From contig JAKSXM010000132.1 of the NCBI GenBank assembly GCA_022575985.1, positions 14,942,001-15,006,000 on the forward strand: a stretch of 64,000 nt of DNA, read 5' to 3'. The position numbers were made by a program, and so were the translations under genes. This DNA is from Anagrus nilaparvatae (Eukaryota > Arthropoda > Insecta > Hymenoptera > Mymaridae). A model generated the notes under the pieces. The model saw nothing but the letters and a program-made list of their open reading frames with translations, was not told the origin of the DNA and ran no database searches. This document shows, piece after piece, positions 21,349-33,179 of this stretch (its first letter is position 1; each line of letters starts with the position of its first letter).

Positions 21349-21595
21349 GTGTTTTTTGTTCGAAGTAATTAAAGTATTATAGATAAGGATAATTAAAAAA
21401 TAGTACTTATTCATTCCATTGAGATTGTGTTGATTAATTTATAATAAACTCATCAAATAATAAAAAAAATTTTACATAAAAGATAACTAAAATAAATGTA
21501 TTTAATTTATTTAAATTTCATTTATCATTTTGATAAAAAGACTTTAATTTCATTTTCTGTTTAAATTTTATTACGTAGTAGTACTCAAATTTACA

Positions 21596-21947
21596 ATGAC
21601 AATTGTTAAAAATTTGCTTATTGGGTTATGTTTAATTTTATTAATAAACTCTGTGATCTGTAAATTACTATTTCCAGATGAATTACCAGGTGCTATAGAA
21701 AAAAGTAAGTTTATTTTTCTTTTTTAAAAAATACAAAAATTTCATATATTTTTTTTAATTTTTAGACCAAAATTGTAACTGCAAAGTTATACATTCTTGC
21801 CGTGTAATGGATAAAAAAGTACGTGATTCTTTTAGAAGATTTGGAACTGGTAGTAAACAACATAATAAAGTAATTTTAGAATTACAAAAAAGGCATTGTG
21901 GATTTGATAATAATGCACCAAAAATTTGTTGTCCAAATAACATATAA
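21596..21947 (+). CDS. Secreted stand-alone CLIP-like peptide 1
   Basis: Two exons, 21596-21704 and 21766-21947, are joined by a 61-bp GTAAGT...TTTTTAG intron in phase 1, giving 96 residues. The N-terminus is a clear signal peptide (VKNLLIGLCLILLINSVICK). The mature part has six cysteines: a C-x-C pair (CNC), C after five residues, a 30-residue spacer, then CGF and ICCP near the C-terminus. That pattern, with CGF and PKICC, is the CLIP fold usually found ahead of insect serine proteases of the Toll and prophenoloxidase cascades; here no protease domain follows before the stop. A free CLIP could compete for cascade partners, which is inference. The paralogue at 24609 has the same intron position and phase. 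AATAAA lies at 21977. Confidence 0.78.
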
Positions 21948-22680
21948 ATGGTTACGCAGCCTACAAAATTTGGAAAAATAAATTTTTATGTTAATTATTT
22001 CATTGGTAGACAATTTATTATATTTTAAAATTATTATTTTATTAAGTAAATATTTTTATAAGCTATTTGATAAAATTTCTAAATAAATTATTTAATTTAA
22101 ATTTAAAATTATTTTATCTTATTTTCTACTTTATTGTTCTTGATAACACACATTTTAGGTCAAGTTTAATTAAAAAATGTATTATTAAAATTTATTTTTG
22201 GTATTATTTTATTAAAACTTATTCCTAGAAAAAGATTATTCTTCAGATTAAGTCACTTTTTTTTGATAGCAAGTGAAACGTAAGTAAGTGGGCTTTTATT
22301 TCGGTAGTATAAATTAGAATTTCATAATTTTTTTTTAATTAGTCTTCTTAGTCTATTTTAAAGAAAAGGAGTTTAGAAAAAAGGTAAGACTTGCCGTATT
22401 ATTAACATAGAATATTACCAAATTTAAATGGGGGAGGAAATATAATTTACAAACTTCAGGGTATAGTACAAAATAAATTAAAATTTTGGGTAATAATATT
22501 CAACTTGTTATTTTTGGTCATAGATCATGAAAGTAAATTTCGAGCTCCAAAGGTATTTTTCAATTAGTTTTCGTGTAACCCAAAAATTTGTCTGCGCTAC
22601 GGTTTTATTTTCCCCGTACTAAAAGCTTTAAATATACTAAATACTTTTAACACGTGCTATTCACTTTTTTTAAATATTTT
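21948..22680. other. 3' flank of CLIP-like gene 1
   Basis: After the AATAAA at 21977 there is AT-rich DNA with no recognised exon. Confidence 0.35.
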
Positions 22681-22689
22681 CCAAATTTA

Positions 22690-23020
22690 ATAAAACATCA
22701 CGAAAATTAGTATCGATGTGTTAAACAGTATTGTTTCAATACACGAGAAACCCAGAAACTAATTTATAATCATTTTAAGCAATTTATCTTGATTTTATTC
22801 ATGGGACAATATGGCTGATGCATCATTTTTTTAAGACTCGGAATATTTTTAAATTATTTGAAAAATAAAATGTATCCAATGTACAAAAAAGAAAATATTA
22901 TTTTTCGTACAAAATACATCATAAAAATTAGTATACATATGTTAAATCGTGATGTTTCAATACATGAAAAAATCAAGAATCAATTTCTAATCATCTTAAG
23001 CGATTTTCTTTTATTTGAAA
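22690..23020. repeat. Diverged direct duplication, about 217-bp period
   Basis: The segment with AAAATTAGTATCGATGTGTT and TTTCAATACACGAGAAA (about 22704-22798) recurs as AAAATTAGTATACATATGTT and TTTCAATACATGAAAAA (about 22924-23012), both followed by a TAATCAT-TTAAGC block. The 81-codon frame at 22858-23103 reads through this and is not supported as a gene. Confidence 0.6.
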
Positions 23021-23103
23021 AAATAGAATCTATACTCACGTACGGCATTCATACTTTGTTAAGTGTAGGTGTACTCGGTATCCTTATACGTCTCAAAAAC
23101 TGA

Positions 23104-24586
23104 GAACGATTTATTATGCGATACATTAATATTTTTTATATTTTTAATTACAATTAATACATACAGAATAAATATAGAACAGCTCTACAATAGATTTTTT
23201 GAGTTGCCAAATCCGATTCCGGAAAGTTTGGAAATTAGAGGAACGTCCTTAAATCAGCAAAAACTATCTGTTTTTAAGAATTTTCTTTCATTTTTTTTTT
23301 TTTTGTGTAAATGTATAGTTATTAATTACAGAAACATATATTTAGAAAGGTATTGGAGAGACTGCGTCCAATTCCGAAGATAATTTATTTCTTATGGAGT
23401 CGACGTCTATCTCCTGTAAATAATTTAGTATTTTTAGTATTAGTATTTTGTGTACTATTTTAGTACTGTAGAGAGTTCAGAGCCTGTTATGAATCATGTT
23501 ATTCGGCTATTGATTTCATAATTTAAATTTCGTTTTATGAAACGCAAATTTTTAGGTATTTTTTAATCTATAAACTAGTAAATTAATATAACTACTAACT
23601 ATATCCTCATAATAAAAAATTATTGAATAATTTTCAGAGGCTGGGCAACATTATAGTCCTAAAATTTTATAGCGTAAAAAATATAAAATGAAAATAATAC
23701 AGTCATTTATAAATAAACAATCGTGCGTTTTACTCCAGGATATGCAAAATCTAGTGTTTCAGAGGGTCCTAGTTTTTCGTTCATGATAATCTTGATAAAC
23801 TAATTTGTAAAAATTTTAATTTATGATACTTCATGTTTTTTATTTTCTGAATACTAAAAAATCTAGAAACTTTTTTGAATTTTTCTCCAAGTTTTTTATT
23901 TTTACCTCAAATTTCAAAAACATTTTTTTTTGATAAATTAAAAATTTTATAAATTTTTAAAATTCATTGCGACAGTAAAATTTTATCATATTTTTTAGAT
24001 ATTTCACTTTTTAACGAAATTTTCAAAAAAATTTAGTTTTCCCAAAAATAGTAAAAATTGAATATCTCCAAAAGTACGATAGCTTAGTTCTAAACAGTTT
24101 TCAAAAAATGCAATTTATTAGATAGTTTTGGCTCTACTTCTGAAAAAGGGATGGATTTTGCTGAAAGGTGATCCGCTGATTTTTAGCGACTTTGGGCCCC
24201 ATATTCAAATTCAGTGACTCAAAAAACCCAAAGTAGACATTTTCCATTTTCAATTTTCTAGAATCTAAATAAAGTCTTTAAACTAAAATATAAAAAAAAA
24301 GAAAAATTTGCACGTATAAGTTTAGCGTCATAAAAAATAATATATCTTAAAAAAAAGAATTTGAATAATAAACCTGTAGTAGTTATTTGTAATTAAAATC
24401 GTAAAATATAGCATTGATTTATTCATAATAAAATGTTTTCAGTTTTACTGATTATATAACTATAATTTCTTAGCTTTTAGAAAATAACTTAAAACATTTA
24501 TTGTAAAATAGTAAAGAGTTTTTTTTTGAAAGTCAAAGAATAAAATTTTAATAAATATTATAAAAACAAATAAAATTTTTTTTTAG
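23104..24586. other. Spacer between CLIP-like genes
   Basis: There is no supported exon. The 104-codon frame at 23069-23383 has no recognisable domain. The AG at 24585-24586 after a T-tract could be a 5'-UTR splice acceptor for the next gene. Confidence 0.35.
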
Positions 24587-24608
24587 GTATTAAAACAACC
24601 AGGCAAAT

Positions 24609-24977
24609 ATGTTGGTCAATTTTAAGTACGTTTTAACAATTTTTGCTGCATTCCTTATTCTGTATGCTAACGCAGATGATGATTCAGTTTCATATAGGGA
24701 TGGCCAGAATGTAACTCCATCAGCACCTGAAACAGGTAATAATCGATAATAATGAAAAAATACAATTGAAATTTATAAATATAATAACATTTTTTTAGAC
24801 AATCAAGATTGTAATTGCGTTGAAATTGAAGATTGTCCACCAATTGTTGAAATGGGTAGACAAGCACATGAAAATAACGATGTAGACGCTTTTCATAATG
24901 AATTGAGAAAAAGAGGATGTGGTTGGGCTAGTGGTACATCTATGTTACCAAGAATTTGTTGTCCTGTAGAAGAATAA
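24609..24977 (+). CDS. Secreted stand-alone CLIP-like peptide 2
   Basis: Exons 24609-24735 and 24799-24977 encode 101 residues; the intron is 63 bp, GTAATA...TTTTTTAG, phase 1. The signal peptide runs through LTIFAAFLILYANA, with cleavage likely after ANA. The mature chain has an acidic N-terminal linker, then DCNC, C after five residues (EDCPP), a 27-residue spacer, RGCGW and PRICCPVEE. The cysteine order matches the first peptide and the insect CLIP domain, but sequence identity is low outside the cysteines, so the pair is old or fast evolving. No protease domain is present. A pyrimidine tract and AG at 24585 suggest a short 5'-UTR exon. AATAAA is at 25114. The minus-strand frame at 24667-24867 is a shadow. 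Confidence 0.78.
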
Positions 24978-25129
24978 TATTTTCATATTTTTCATTCAAA
25001 TTTTAATTATCATTAAAATTGTATTTTAATTTGCTTAAGTTATTTGATTATTAGCATGTACATATTTTCATTATAAAATATTCATTTGCAGTAAAACTTG
25101 TCTTCAAAAATTTAATAAAGATTTAGTTA

Positions 25130-27022
25130 CAGTATTAATAAATGAAAGAAAAGTATTTTACAAATTTTTCTTTTATCTTGGAAGTCAAAACAATCGTTTG
25201 CAGTTTTGATTAACTGGTTAGATTTGGTGTAATTAATCTAAAAAATTCAGGAGAATTAAATTTTTAATGGTTAAATACTCCTTTGATAATGGGTCAGTTC
25301 TCAGTCGATTTGGAAGCTAGGGGCTATTTTACAAATTTTCTTCCAATATAAAATTTAGTAAATTTTAAACCAATGTACAAAAAAAAAATTTTTTTTTTTG
25401 AATAAATTAAATTTATTTCTCACGAAATATTTTGACGTAAATATCTTTGATTAAAAGTCTTAAAAAATATATTTTTAATATTTAACATGACGTAAAACTT
25501 GTGAATTTTTATATTTTTTATAATCAATTTATACAAAGTACAAGTTCAAAATTTTTTTAATCCTCTTTATAAACAAACAATCTTAAATTTTGATCATTTA
25601 CATGAAACATGAGAAAGCTTTAATTTTATATCCAAATTTTACAAACGAACTTTCTGTATTATATAAAAATTTTTTTAAAATAAAATAACACAAGATTTTT
25701 AATGTAAAAACAAATTCGTAATACATAAAAATTTGAAAGTTCACAGCTGTTAAATAAAAATAAATTATGTCAAAAAATTAAAAAAAAAATTTAATCCTTT
25801 TTAACGGATTACCAATTAAACTCTTCGTATCCATTTTTTAACGCTAAAAATATTGTGTAAAGTACCTACGCGTCCTGTAAAGGTATTAATACAAGCAAGA
25901 GGAAAAAAAAATTGAGCAAAACATTAGAAGGGTGATATTACGTATTAAAAGATTTTTATATTCTGTGCCATTTATATATTTAATATACTTTTCCCCTATT
26001 TGCTTTTAGAGTTAAATCTTGTTTATAAAATTGATCTTGAGGGCAAGTATAATATTTCAAATGACAATGTGTGTACATGGTAAACTAAAAGGAATATCAT
26101 AATTTTATTAAGATTTTTTGTTAAATTTTATCAATATTCTAGCATAGTTTTTTTAAAATTACATGTACTTTTATTTATAAAATATATGATTGACAATTTT
26201 TAGCTATTAAGGGAATTAACTTATTTTTTAACAAAAAAATATTTAATACTCTCAAGATAATTCAATAAAACTAACACCGCAAAATGCTTATGTCAATCAA
26301 TGTTATGATACAAGTTTTATAAGTGAAAACGAAATAAATCAACGAAATAAAAGCCCATATGTCATTTTTGCTCTTTTACTTACGATATTTATATTCAAGG
26401 ATACTGTTACATTTTTTTTTTTCATTTATTTTAAACAGATTTTTTTTTTTTTTTTGGCAATTTTATTTAATTTCTTTTATTTTTTAAAGAAAATACGAGT
26501 TTTTAAAATTGATAATTAATTTTTAAAAAGAAGTTGTACATCATGTCTGTTGTTTTTTTTTTATAATGCTTTCATGCATAAAATTATATATTAAATTTCA
26601 TATTTTTTATAAGTATTTCAAAGATTTACATGTTAGTTCAGTGTCGAGATTACTGTAATTACGAGATGATTATCAGGTGTCACATGTTAAATAACTTGTG
26701 CGAGTATTCATTTTATTTTTTTTTAATTCAATTTTCTTAAAACAATTTTTAATGTTTATAAAGTTATTTATATCATATATGGGTAAAAATACTCTGACAA
26801 GGAGAGTGTTAACTGTTTGGGAAACCGATTTGCTTCTAACTTTCAGGACAAGTTGATACCCTTATTTTACATGAATGGGCCCTCTGGACCTAGATATTAG
26901 ACCCTCGAGCAGGGTTTTATGATATAAGATAGGGTTTTGAAGCTATCTTCTAAATGATGCTGCTACCTTGTAACTCAACTAAATAACTTCCACTAGATCT
27001 CATTTTTTTGTGTATTTAGTAT
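25130..27022. other. AT-rich DNA without gene
   Basis: No exon or transposon with recognisable ends was found. Poly-T and poly-A runs are frequent. Confidence 0.35.
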
Positions 27023-27024
27023 TA

Positions 27025-27354
27025 GTCCTGTCACCAGCAATGCTATTGAATGCCATAAAATAGCATAAAAGTGCCATAGAAAAAAATGGGTGGTATTTAT
27101 GTTTTTTGAGCCGCTGAACACGAATCCGGGGTCCGTTTTGCGAATTTCGTGGTAAATTTTTTGTTATCAAGAAATTATTGCAAAATTGGCCAATAATTTG
27201 TTAATAAAAAAAAATTGACCACGATTTTTGCAAAATAGACCTCGGATTTGTGTTAAGCGGGTCAAAAAACATAAATACCACCCATTTTTTTCCATGGAAC
27301 TTTTATGCTATTTTAGGATTTTATGGCATTAAATAGCATTGCTGGCGACAGGAC
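27025..27354. mobile_element. 330-bp TA-flanked MITE
   Basis: The ends GTCCTGTCACCAGCAATGC and GCATTGCTGGCGACAGGAC are inverted repeats. Homology continues inward over about 100 bp (ATGCCATAAAATAGCATAAAA, then AAAAATGGGTGGTATTTATG). TA lies on both sides (27023-27024 and 27355-27356), as for Tc1/mariner-type elements. There is no coding capacity. A second, half copy is at 51046-51183. Confidence 0.85.
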
Positions 27355-28380
27355 TATATATATTTGTTTAGCCCCTCGGAATTTTCACTACTTAAAATTT
27401 TGGCCTCTATAGATTTTGCTCTCTTAAGAACTAATCACTGTGACATTTGTAAAACCACTAAAAATTTAAAGATTATTGAATATATTAAAAGGCATTCTGT
27501 GAATATAAGAAAAAATATTGCATATATTCGAAGGTCTCGAAGGCATTCTTAAATGAAAGGATGACTGTGGGAGGTTTCAGGAAAGACTCTTTATTTTAGG
27601 AAAAATAAAAATTCAAGTAATACGCAATATGCTGAAATTTCAGGGCCAAAATTTATGAGGCTAAAATTCAGAGGAGAAAGGGGTATGAATCCTATAGGAG
27701 ACTAAAATATTATAAGGCTAAAATCCTTTGTCAAGATAAGTTTAAAATGTTGAGTGTAGAACCACAGTAGGTTTCCCCGTTTAGAGTTTTTAAAACATAT
27801 TTAAAAACTTATTTTTTTAAAAAAATTAACTTCATGCTGGTCTAATTTGGTATTCAGAGACTTGACCCCCTGGAATTCTGATCATCTTAAGTTTCGGCTT
27901 ACCTTTCTTGAATATCGCTACATTGAAAATTAGTCATTCTCTCACTTGTACAATCACTGTAAAAAAGGTAAATAGTTAGCTTATTTTTTTGTTGGAGGGT
28001 ATTCTGAATTTACCATAACAAATATTACTAAATGTATTAAATAAAAATACTTGATTTCTGAGCTAACAATTTTTCCTTTATTTTTATAATAAATTGCCCA
28101 CGTTTTGAAGACTTCAAGTTTTCATTATCAAGGCTAAAAGTTTATAATATTTTACAATGTACTAGAAACCATTTTTAAATATAAGAAGGGCCGCAGCAGG
28201 TCTAGAGGGTAAAATTCTTTCAGAAAAAAAAATATTTTCAGGCAATGATTCCGAAGGACTTCTATCCAGGAGGCCAAAATTCAGAAGGAAGGGGATCCAA
28301 AGGTCTGAAATTTTAGGAGGGTGTAATGCTTTAGCATTGAAATCCAGGGAAGCCAAAATTTTAAATATGAATTCTGAAAT
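27355..28380. other. Degenerate GGCCAAAATTCAGA-type repeats
   Basis: Loose copies of a roughly 25-bp motif (GGCTAAAATTCAGAGGAG, AGGCCAAAATTCAGAAGG) recur at about 27640-27770 and 28195-28360. No protein is supported; the frames at 27364-27552 and 28162-28356 come from these repeats. Confidence 0.4.
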
Positions 28381-31300
28381 GTAGTATTTTTAATCTATTT
28401 TATTATTTATAAAAAAAATAGAAATGCACATAAAACACTATTTATGTATAAAACTTTGTATTAAATGTAAATAAAAATTGAAGAGTCATTTTCAGTTCGA
28501 ATAAAGAAATCTGCAAGCCAAAACGAATCATAGTAATCCTATTTTCAAGGGTTTTATGGACATTTCTATAAAAAAAGAAATCCTGTGGCTTTGCTTATTC
28601 TATATATACTAACCAGCGGTCGATGAACATTTCGTAAATGGATTTTTCCAAGTTTTTCTTGGTTTTTTTTTGCCTTAGTACTCAGTTTTTTATTACAGTT
28701 TGTTTGGTTTTAGTACAGTTAAAAAATGATACAGTTTATTGATTTGCGTTATTTACTTAACATTAATTATTTAAAAATACACATTAATTGGCTTAAGCAA
28801 AATTTAATTACAATTTATAAATTCTATCCTAACTTTTTTTAGTATACTTTTAATTTAATCGTAATTTAAATATAAAACAGTTTTTTTTTTCTAAAAGCTT
28901 GCTTTAAATTGCTGATGAGCTATTAAGTTTTTTTTTGCTGTTTTTTGCGGAGGAGATTGGTTACGTTAAGTGAATTGGTTACATCAGACGAACGCTGTGT
29001 TTAACCGATAAATGTCTTAATGAATTCGAAGGGGGTAAAAAAAAAAGAAGAGATTTTAGGGTCGATTTTTCTCCCTACTGTTTTTTTTTCTCATAGTTTA
29101 CCTTTTTTTTTATATCTATTTATTTTTCTTTTTTTATTTAATACGTCTAAGTCTCTGAAAACATTTTTTCTCGTTTACAAAACTTTCTGGTCTAATTTAA
29201 CAGACATAACCTGTCTTACACACACACATACACATAGATATTATATATATTTTTTTATATAAGAAAAATGTAAGTAAAAGAAGAAAAAAAAAATAAAAAG
29301 AAATGTTTTTCATTGTCGTAGTTGTTAAAATAGACCCTTATAAAGATCACACTACGAGTAATTACCACAAGGGATAAGTTTTTCTCGCATCTTTTACCAA
29401 GTATATTTTAAGTTTAAGAGAAAAAAAAATAAAATAATCTAGATGACGCGAGAAAAATATAAAATTAAAGTCCACCTAAAAATAAACACTGTATTCTTTA
29501 CAGAAGAAATTTAACGAGTAAAACAATTTTCTTTCTTAAGAGATTATATTAAGAAACTAACTTTTTTGTTTATTTTTATTTTATATTATTTTATTAATTA
29601 AAGTTAATTTTATAGAAATCTTAGTGTTTGAGTTCGTTTTTTTTGCAATTTTGAGATACAGATTTTGTAGATTTTTGCTTCAAAAACATTTTTTTTAAAT
29701 TTTAGGTATAAAATTAGATGACAAGCATGTGAAAATAATATTTCCATTCAGAAATTAAATAAAATTTAGTAAATTTTTTGATTTTATATAGAAAATTGCG
29801 CTTACCACAACGGCAATTTACTTGTTATCATAACTAAGATTCTGGTTTTTGAAAAAAGATTTATATTGTTTAACTGGTTGCAAATTATACAAAAATTTGA
29901 GAAAAATAGCAAAAATAAAAATTTCATTTTCAAGTTTTCGTATGGTTACCCATTAGAGTTGAATAATTTTGTAACCTTTTTTTATGTTCTTACGTTTTTA
30001 ATTTCTGACATTTAGAACGGCTTAAATAAATAAATTAAAAAAATCCATTCGTCAAAATTCGTTTGCGGCATCCAAAATTACAATTATTGCAAACAAAAGA
30101 TTTTGGTTGCTGCAACCTAATTTTTTTAGCATGAGACATTCAGATTTTGTACATAAATATTAAATAAATAATTGAAAAAAATAATTATTAAAATAATTGA
30201 AAAAAAATTAGTCATAGCGATACCTAGCAATAAGAACAGTTAGAATATTACAATTCCGGGTCCAGAAAAATAAAGAATGGCTAAACTACTACGTAAATTA
30301 CGATTTGGGTAATTCTTTTTTTATAAACAATAGTTTTTTTGTTAGTAGCGTGAAAACGGATGCGCAGTGGCCAGAAAATAATTTATTTATGGCCACTGAC
30401 AAGAAAAATGGATTTTTTAATAAATTAATTAATTTTTGTTTCTAAATTGTGTCATCAAATTTTGGTACTTAAGCCTCTTCATCAGCAAGCTCTTTGAATC
30501 AGCGTCCCCTTATCTAAATTATAACGACTTTAAAACTTTTTATTTGCTTAACCCTCATGAATAAATTTAGTAAAAAAAACAAAGAAAATATATATTAAAT
30601 GTTTACATAAAATATAAATAAGTAATAAATACACATACAAGTCAATCCTAGATTTAGAATGACATGAAAACAAAAATAGGGGTTAGTTAGAAAAAGTTTA
30701 ATCAGAAATAAATAAAATTTATATGTTGATATTTGTGTATGTTGATGAGAGATAAAGAAAAAAATGAAAGATACATTATCATATATACCCGCAAATATTT
30801 TCTAAAACCAAAATTTATATATATATGTGTGTTTATAGTTAGCTTTTCCCACGTAAATATTTCATATTATTAATCTACATGTTATAGATGTTTAAAATAG
30901 ATAATACAAAATGACACGTGAACATAACTTAAGAGTAATCGATCTTATAAGGATCAGTGATATGGCACTTTGGCAAATAGTAATAATGTGCATTGACACG
31001 TGACGATTATTATAGTAGAGCCCTAAATAATATATATATATAGAAAATATTTAAATAACTGGGAGGATGTTATTAATTTAATTTAATTTTTTATTCTTTT
31101 TTGTTGGTTTATGATACGTTATCAGATTTAAAATTATTTTTATCTTTAATTTTTCATCTTAAACGGATATAATTATTTTATGTGTAGTTTCAATTAGTTT
31201 AATTATTGTATAGGTTTGAGAGTTGTATTAGAGAATTTGAAGATCTAGATTCTATTTGATAGTTCTTTATTTAGTTGTATCATTAAGTATGAATTGCTTT

Positions 31301-31430
31301 TTAATTAGTGATAAATTTTTTATGGGAAAAATATTCTCTAAGTGGTGGCAGCGTTAATCATTTGTAAATTAAATCCCTGTTGTAAGTAACTATTTAGAAA
31401 AATTTTATAGGACAATGTAGGACAATGTAG
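28381..31430. other. AT-rich DNA without gene
   Basis: There is a short CA repeat at 29218-29237 and a TA run near 30815. The frame at 29020-29262 is poly-T driven. One hairpin-bearing dispersed repeat (30258-30420) is listed separately. Confidence 0.35.
30258..30420. repeat. Dispersed hairpin repeat, copy A
   Basis: CCAGAAAAATAAAGAATGGC, then ACGTAAATTAC, then a hairpin in which CAGTGGCCA faces TGGCCACTG around a 16-bp loop. The same layout recurs at 37108-37250. Confidence 0.55.
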
Positions 31431-31442
31431 GACAATAAAGAT

Positions 31443-31980
31443 TTGAGTATGATTTATACTAACTCTCAAACTAGAAAAAGGAAAGGACATATTCGTTTAC
31501 CTCCTATACATAAAACTATATTTAAAAAAAGTCCCTATATCATATCATTAAAATTATTTAATTCATCGCCTACTGATTCCAAGAAATTTGACTCTAATAA
31601 GATTAAAATTTTAAGAAGTAAACTATTAAAAATCTTATCAGATGTAAAGATGTTTAAAATGATTAATTTTCCATAAACTATCCGTATAAATATGTTGTTT
31701 AATTTAAGATAAAAATTTGTTATGGTTCATATATTATAGTTGTTTTGACTTTACACTTTTATATTAATTTTCTTTTTTATTTTTGTATTATATTTTTATT
31801 TTCTATTTTTATATTAATTGTATTTTTTAATTTATCATCTCCCGCACAGACAGTGAATAGCTGACTCTGGGATGATCAACTGTTATTAATGTAAATGTAT
31901 GTAAATATCTATGATAAGTTGTATATATAAACATGTATTCAGTTGATTATGTGATGAAATAAATAATAAATAATAATAAA
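31443..31980 (+). pseudogene. 3' end of a LINE
   Basis: The frame at 31443-31676 reads NSQTRKRKGHIRLPPIHKT, then KKSPYIISLKLFNSSP, then a K/L-rich tail. This is the typical C-terminus of Jockey/CR1-like LINE polyproteins (TR..-IRLP....Q-S....IKLYNSLP). A 3' UTR of about 300 bp follows and ends in a TAA-rich tail (AAATAAATAATAAATAATAA, about 31955-31980), as is common for these LINEs. The copy is 5'-truncated, as expected for target-primed reverse transcription. Confidence 0.7.
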
Positions 31981-32089
31981 AATGTATATTAAAAGCTGTG
32001 GGCTTAGGTGTCCATTTTTATTCTTCGAAAGTTATTACCTAATATTCATTTTTGCTAATAATCATATTTTGCTGCATCTAGAAAAAAAG

Positions 32090-33175
32090 TCCTGTGGCAG
32101 TTTTTCCTGTTCCTATGCTTCTAAAAAGATTAAAAGGAATCTCTAGTCTCTTCATACATGTATCTTGAGAAAAAGTTCTAGTCTCCTCAATAGTGTATGT
32201 GGTTGTAGGTTTTCTGTAAATAGAATATTTTAGTTTTTCATCTTGTTTTGTAATTTGTAGATCAAGGAAACAAATTGAATTATTTTCTTTTATTTCTTTA
32301 GTAAATTATATTTTATCGTTAAATTTATTTAAGTAGTTTTTGAAGCTTTCTATCTGTCTATGTGTACCGTTATATATTACAAAAATATCATCAACATACC
32401 TGTTATAGCCTATTATATTTTTTTGTGCGAATCAGGAAAAATGTTTTCATTTTCAAAGTTATTAATGTAAAAATTAGCTACAAGACAACTTAATGGGTTG
32501 CCCATTGGAAGGCCTTCTTTTTGTAAAAAAAAATTGATTATTGAATGTGAAGTAATTTTGTTTTAAAATAATGCGTGTTAATTTTGATAGTCCGTTAATT
32601 TCGATTTTTTTTTAATCTATTTGATTTTTCCAATCTTATTTTTAAGTGCTTCATTAATTGGTAGGTATGTAAGTATACATATATTGCTGATGTCAAAAGT
32701 TAAAAGTTTATAATTTGAGTGAATATTTATATTTTTTGTATTGTTAATAAATTCTATGTTGTTCTTAATGCTATAATTTGTATTTTCATCTATATTTAAA
32801 CTATTTATAATTACTGTATGCTATAATTTGGCTATTTCATAAACAGGAGTAGTTGTGAAATTTATCATTGGTCTTACAGGTTTTATGAAATTATGCTTAC
32901 GGTTTATTAAATCATTGCAAGAATTTATGATATCATTTATTTCTTTACATATTTTTCAGTAGGACACTATTCAACTTAATAATATTGTTATTGTTTATAA
33001 AGTCATAAGTTTTTTGTTCATGCTCACTATTATATTTACTTGAAGATGCAAATGTCATTCTTGAAACTCGTCGTTTATATTAAATGATTGAAAATTGTAA
33101 TTCGAAAGATAGTTAATTAAAAAATCTATTTTATATGATTGTGCAATGATTACAAGTACTATTTTATTAATCATT
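32090..33175 (-). pseudogene. Penelope-like element reverse transcriptase, degenerate
   Basis: On the minus strand the blocks read, in order, KPVRPMINFTTTPVYEIAK, LLTFDISN--LTYLPINEAL, GQPIKLSC after a frameshift (LPMGNPLSCLVANFYINNFE in the other frame), GYNRYVDDIFVIYNGTHRQI, ESFKNYLNKFN, and CFLDLQITKQ followed by YSIYRKPTTT. F/Y-VDD-I, FLDL-I and YRKPT are hallmarks of Penelope-like reverse transcriptases, which are distinct from LINEs. Several stops and frameshifts disrupt it. No GIY-YIG endonuclease was recognised downstream. Confidence 0.8.
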
Positions 33176-33179
33176 TTAA

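Noticed and set aside
22858..23383. Two overlapping frames of 81 and 104 codons
   Set aside because: They read through a diverged direct repeat and poly-T tract, with no domain or signal peptide.
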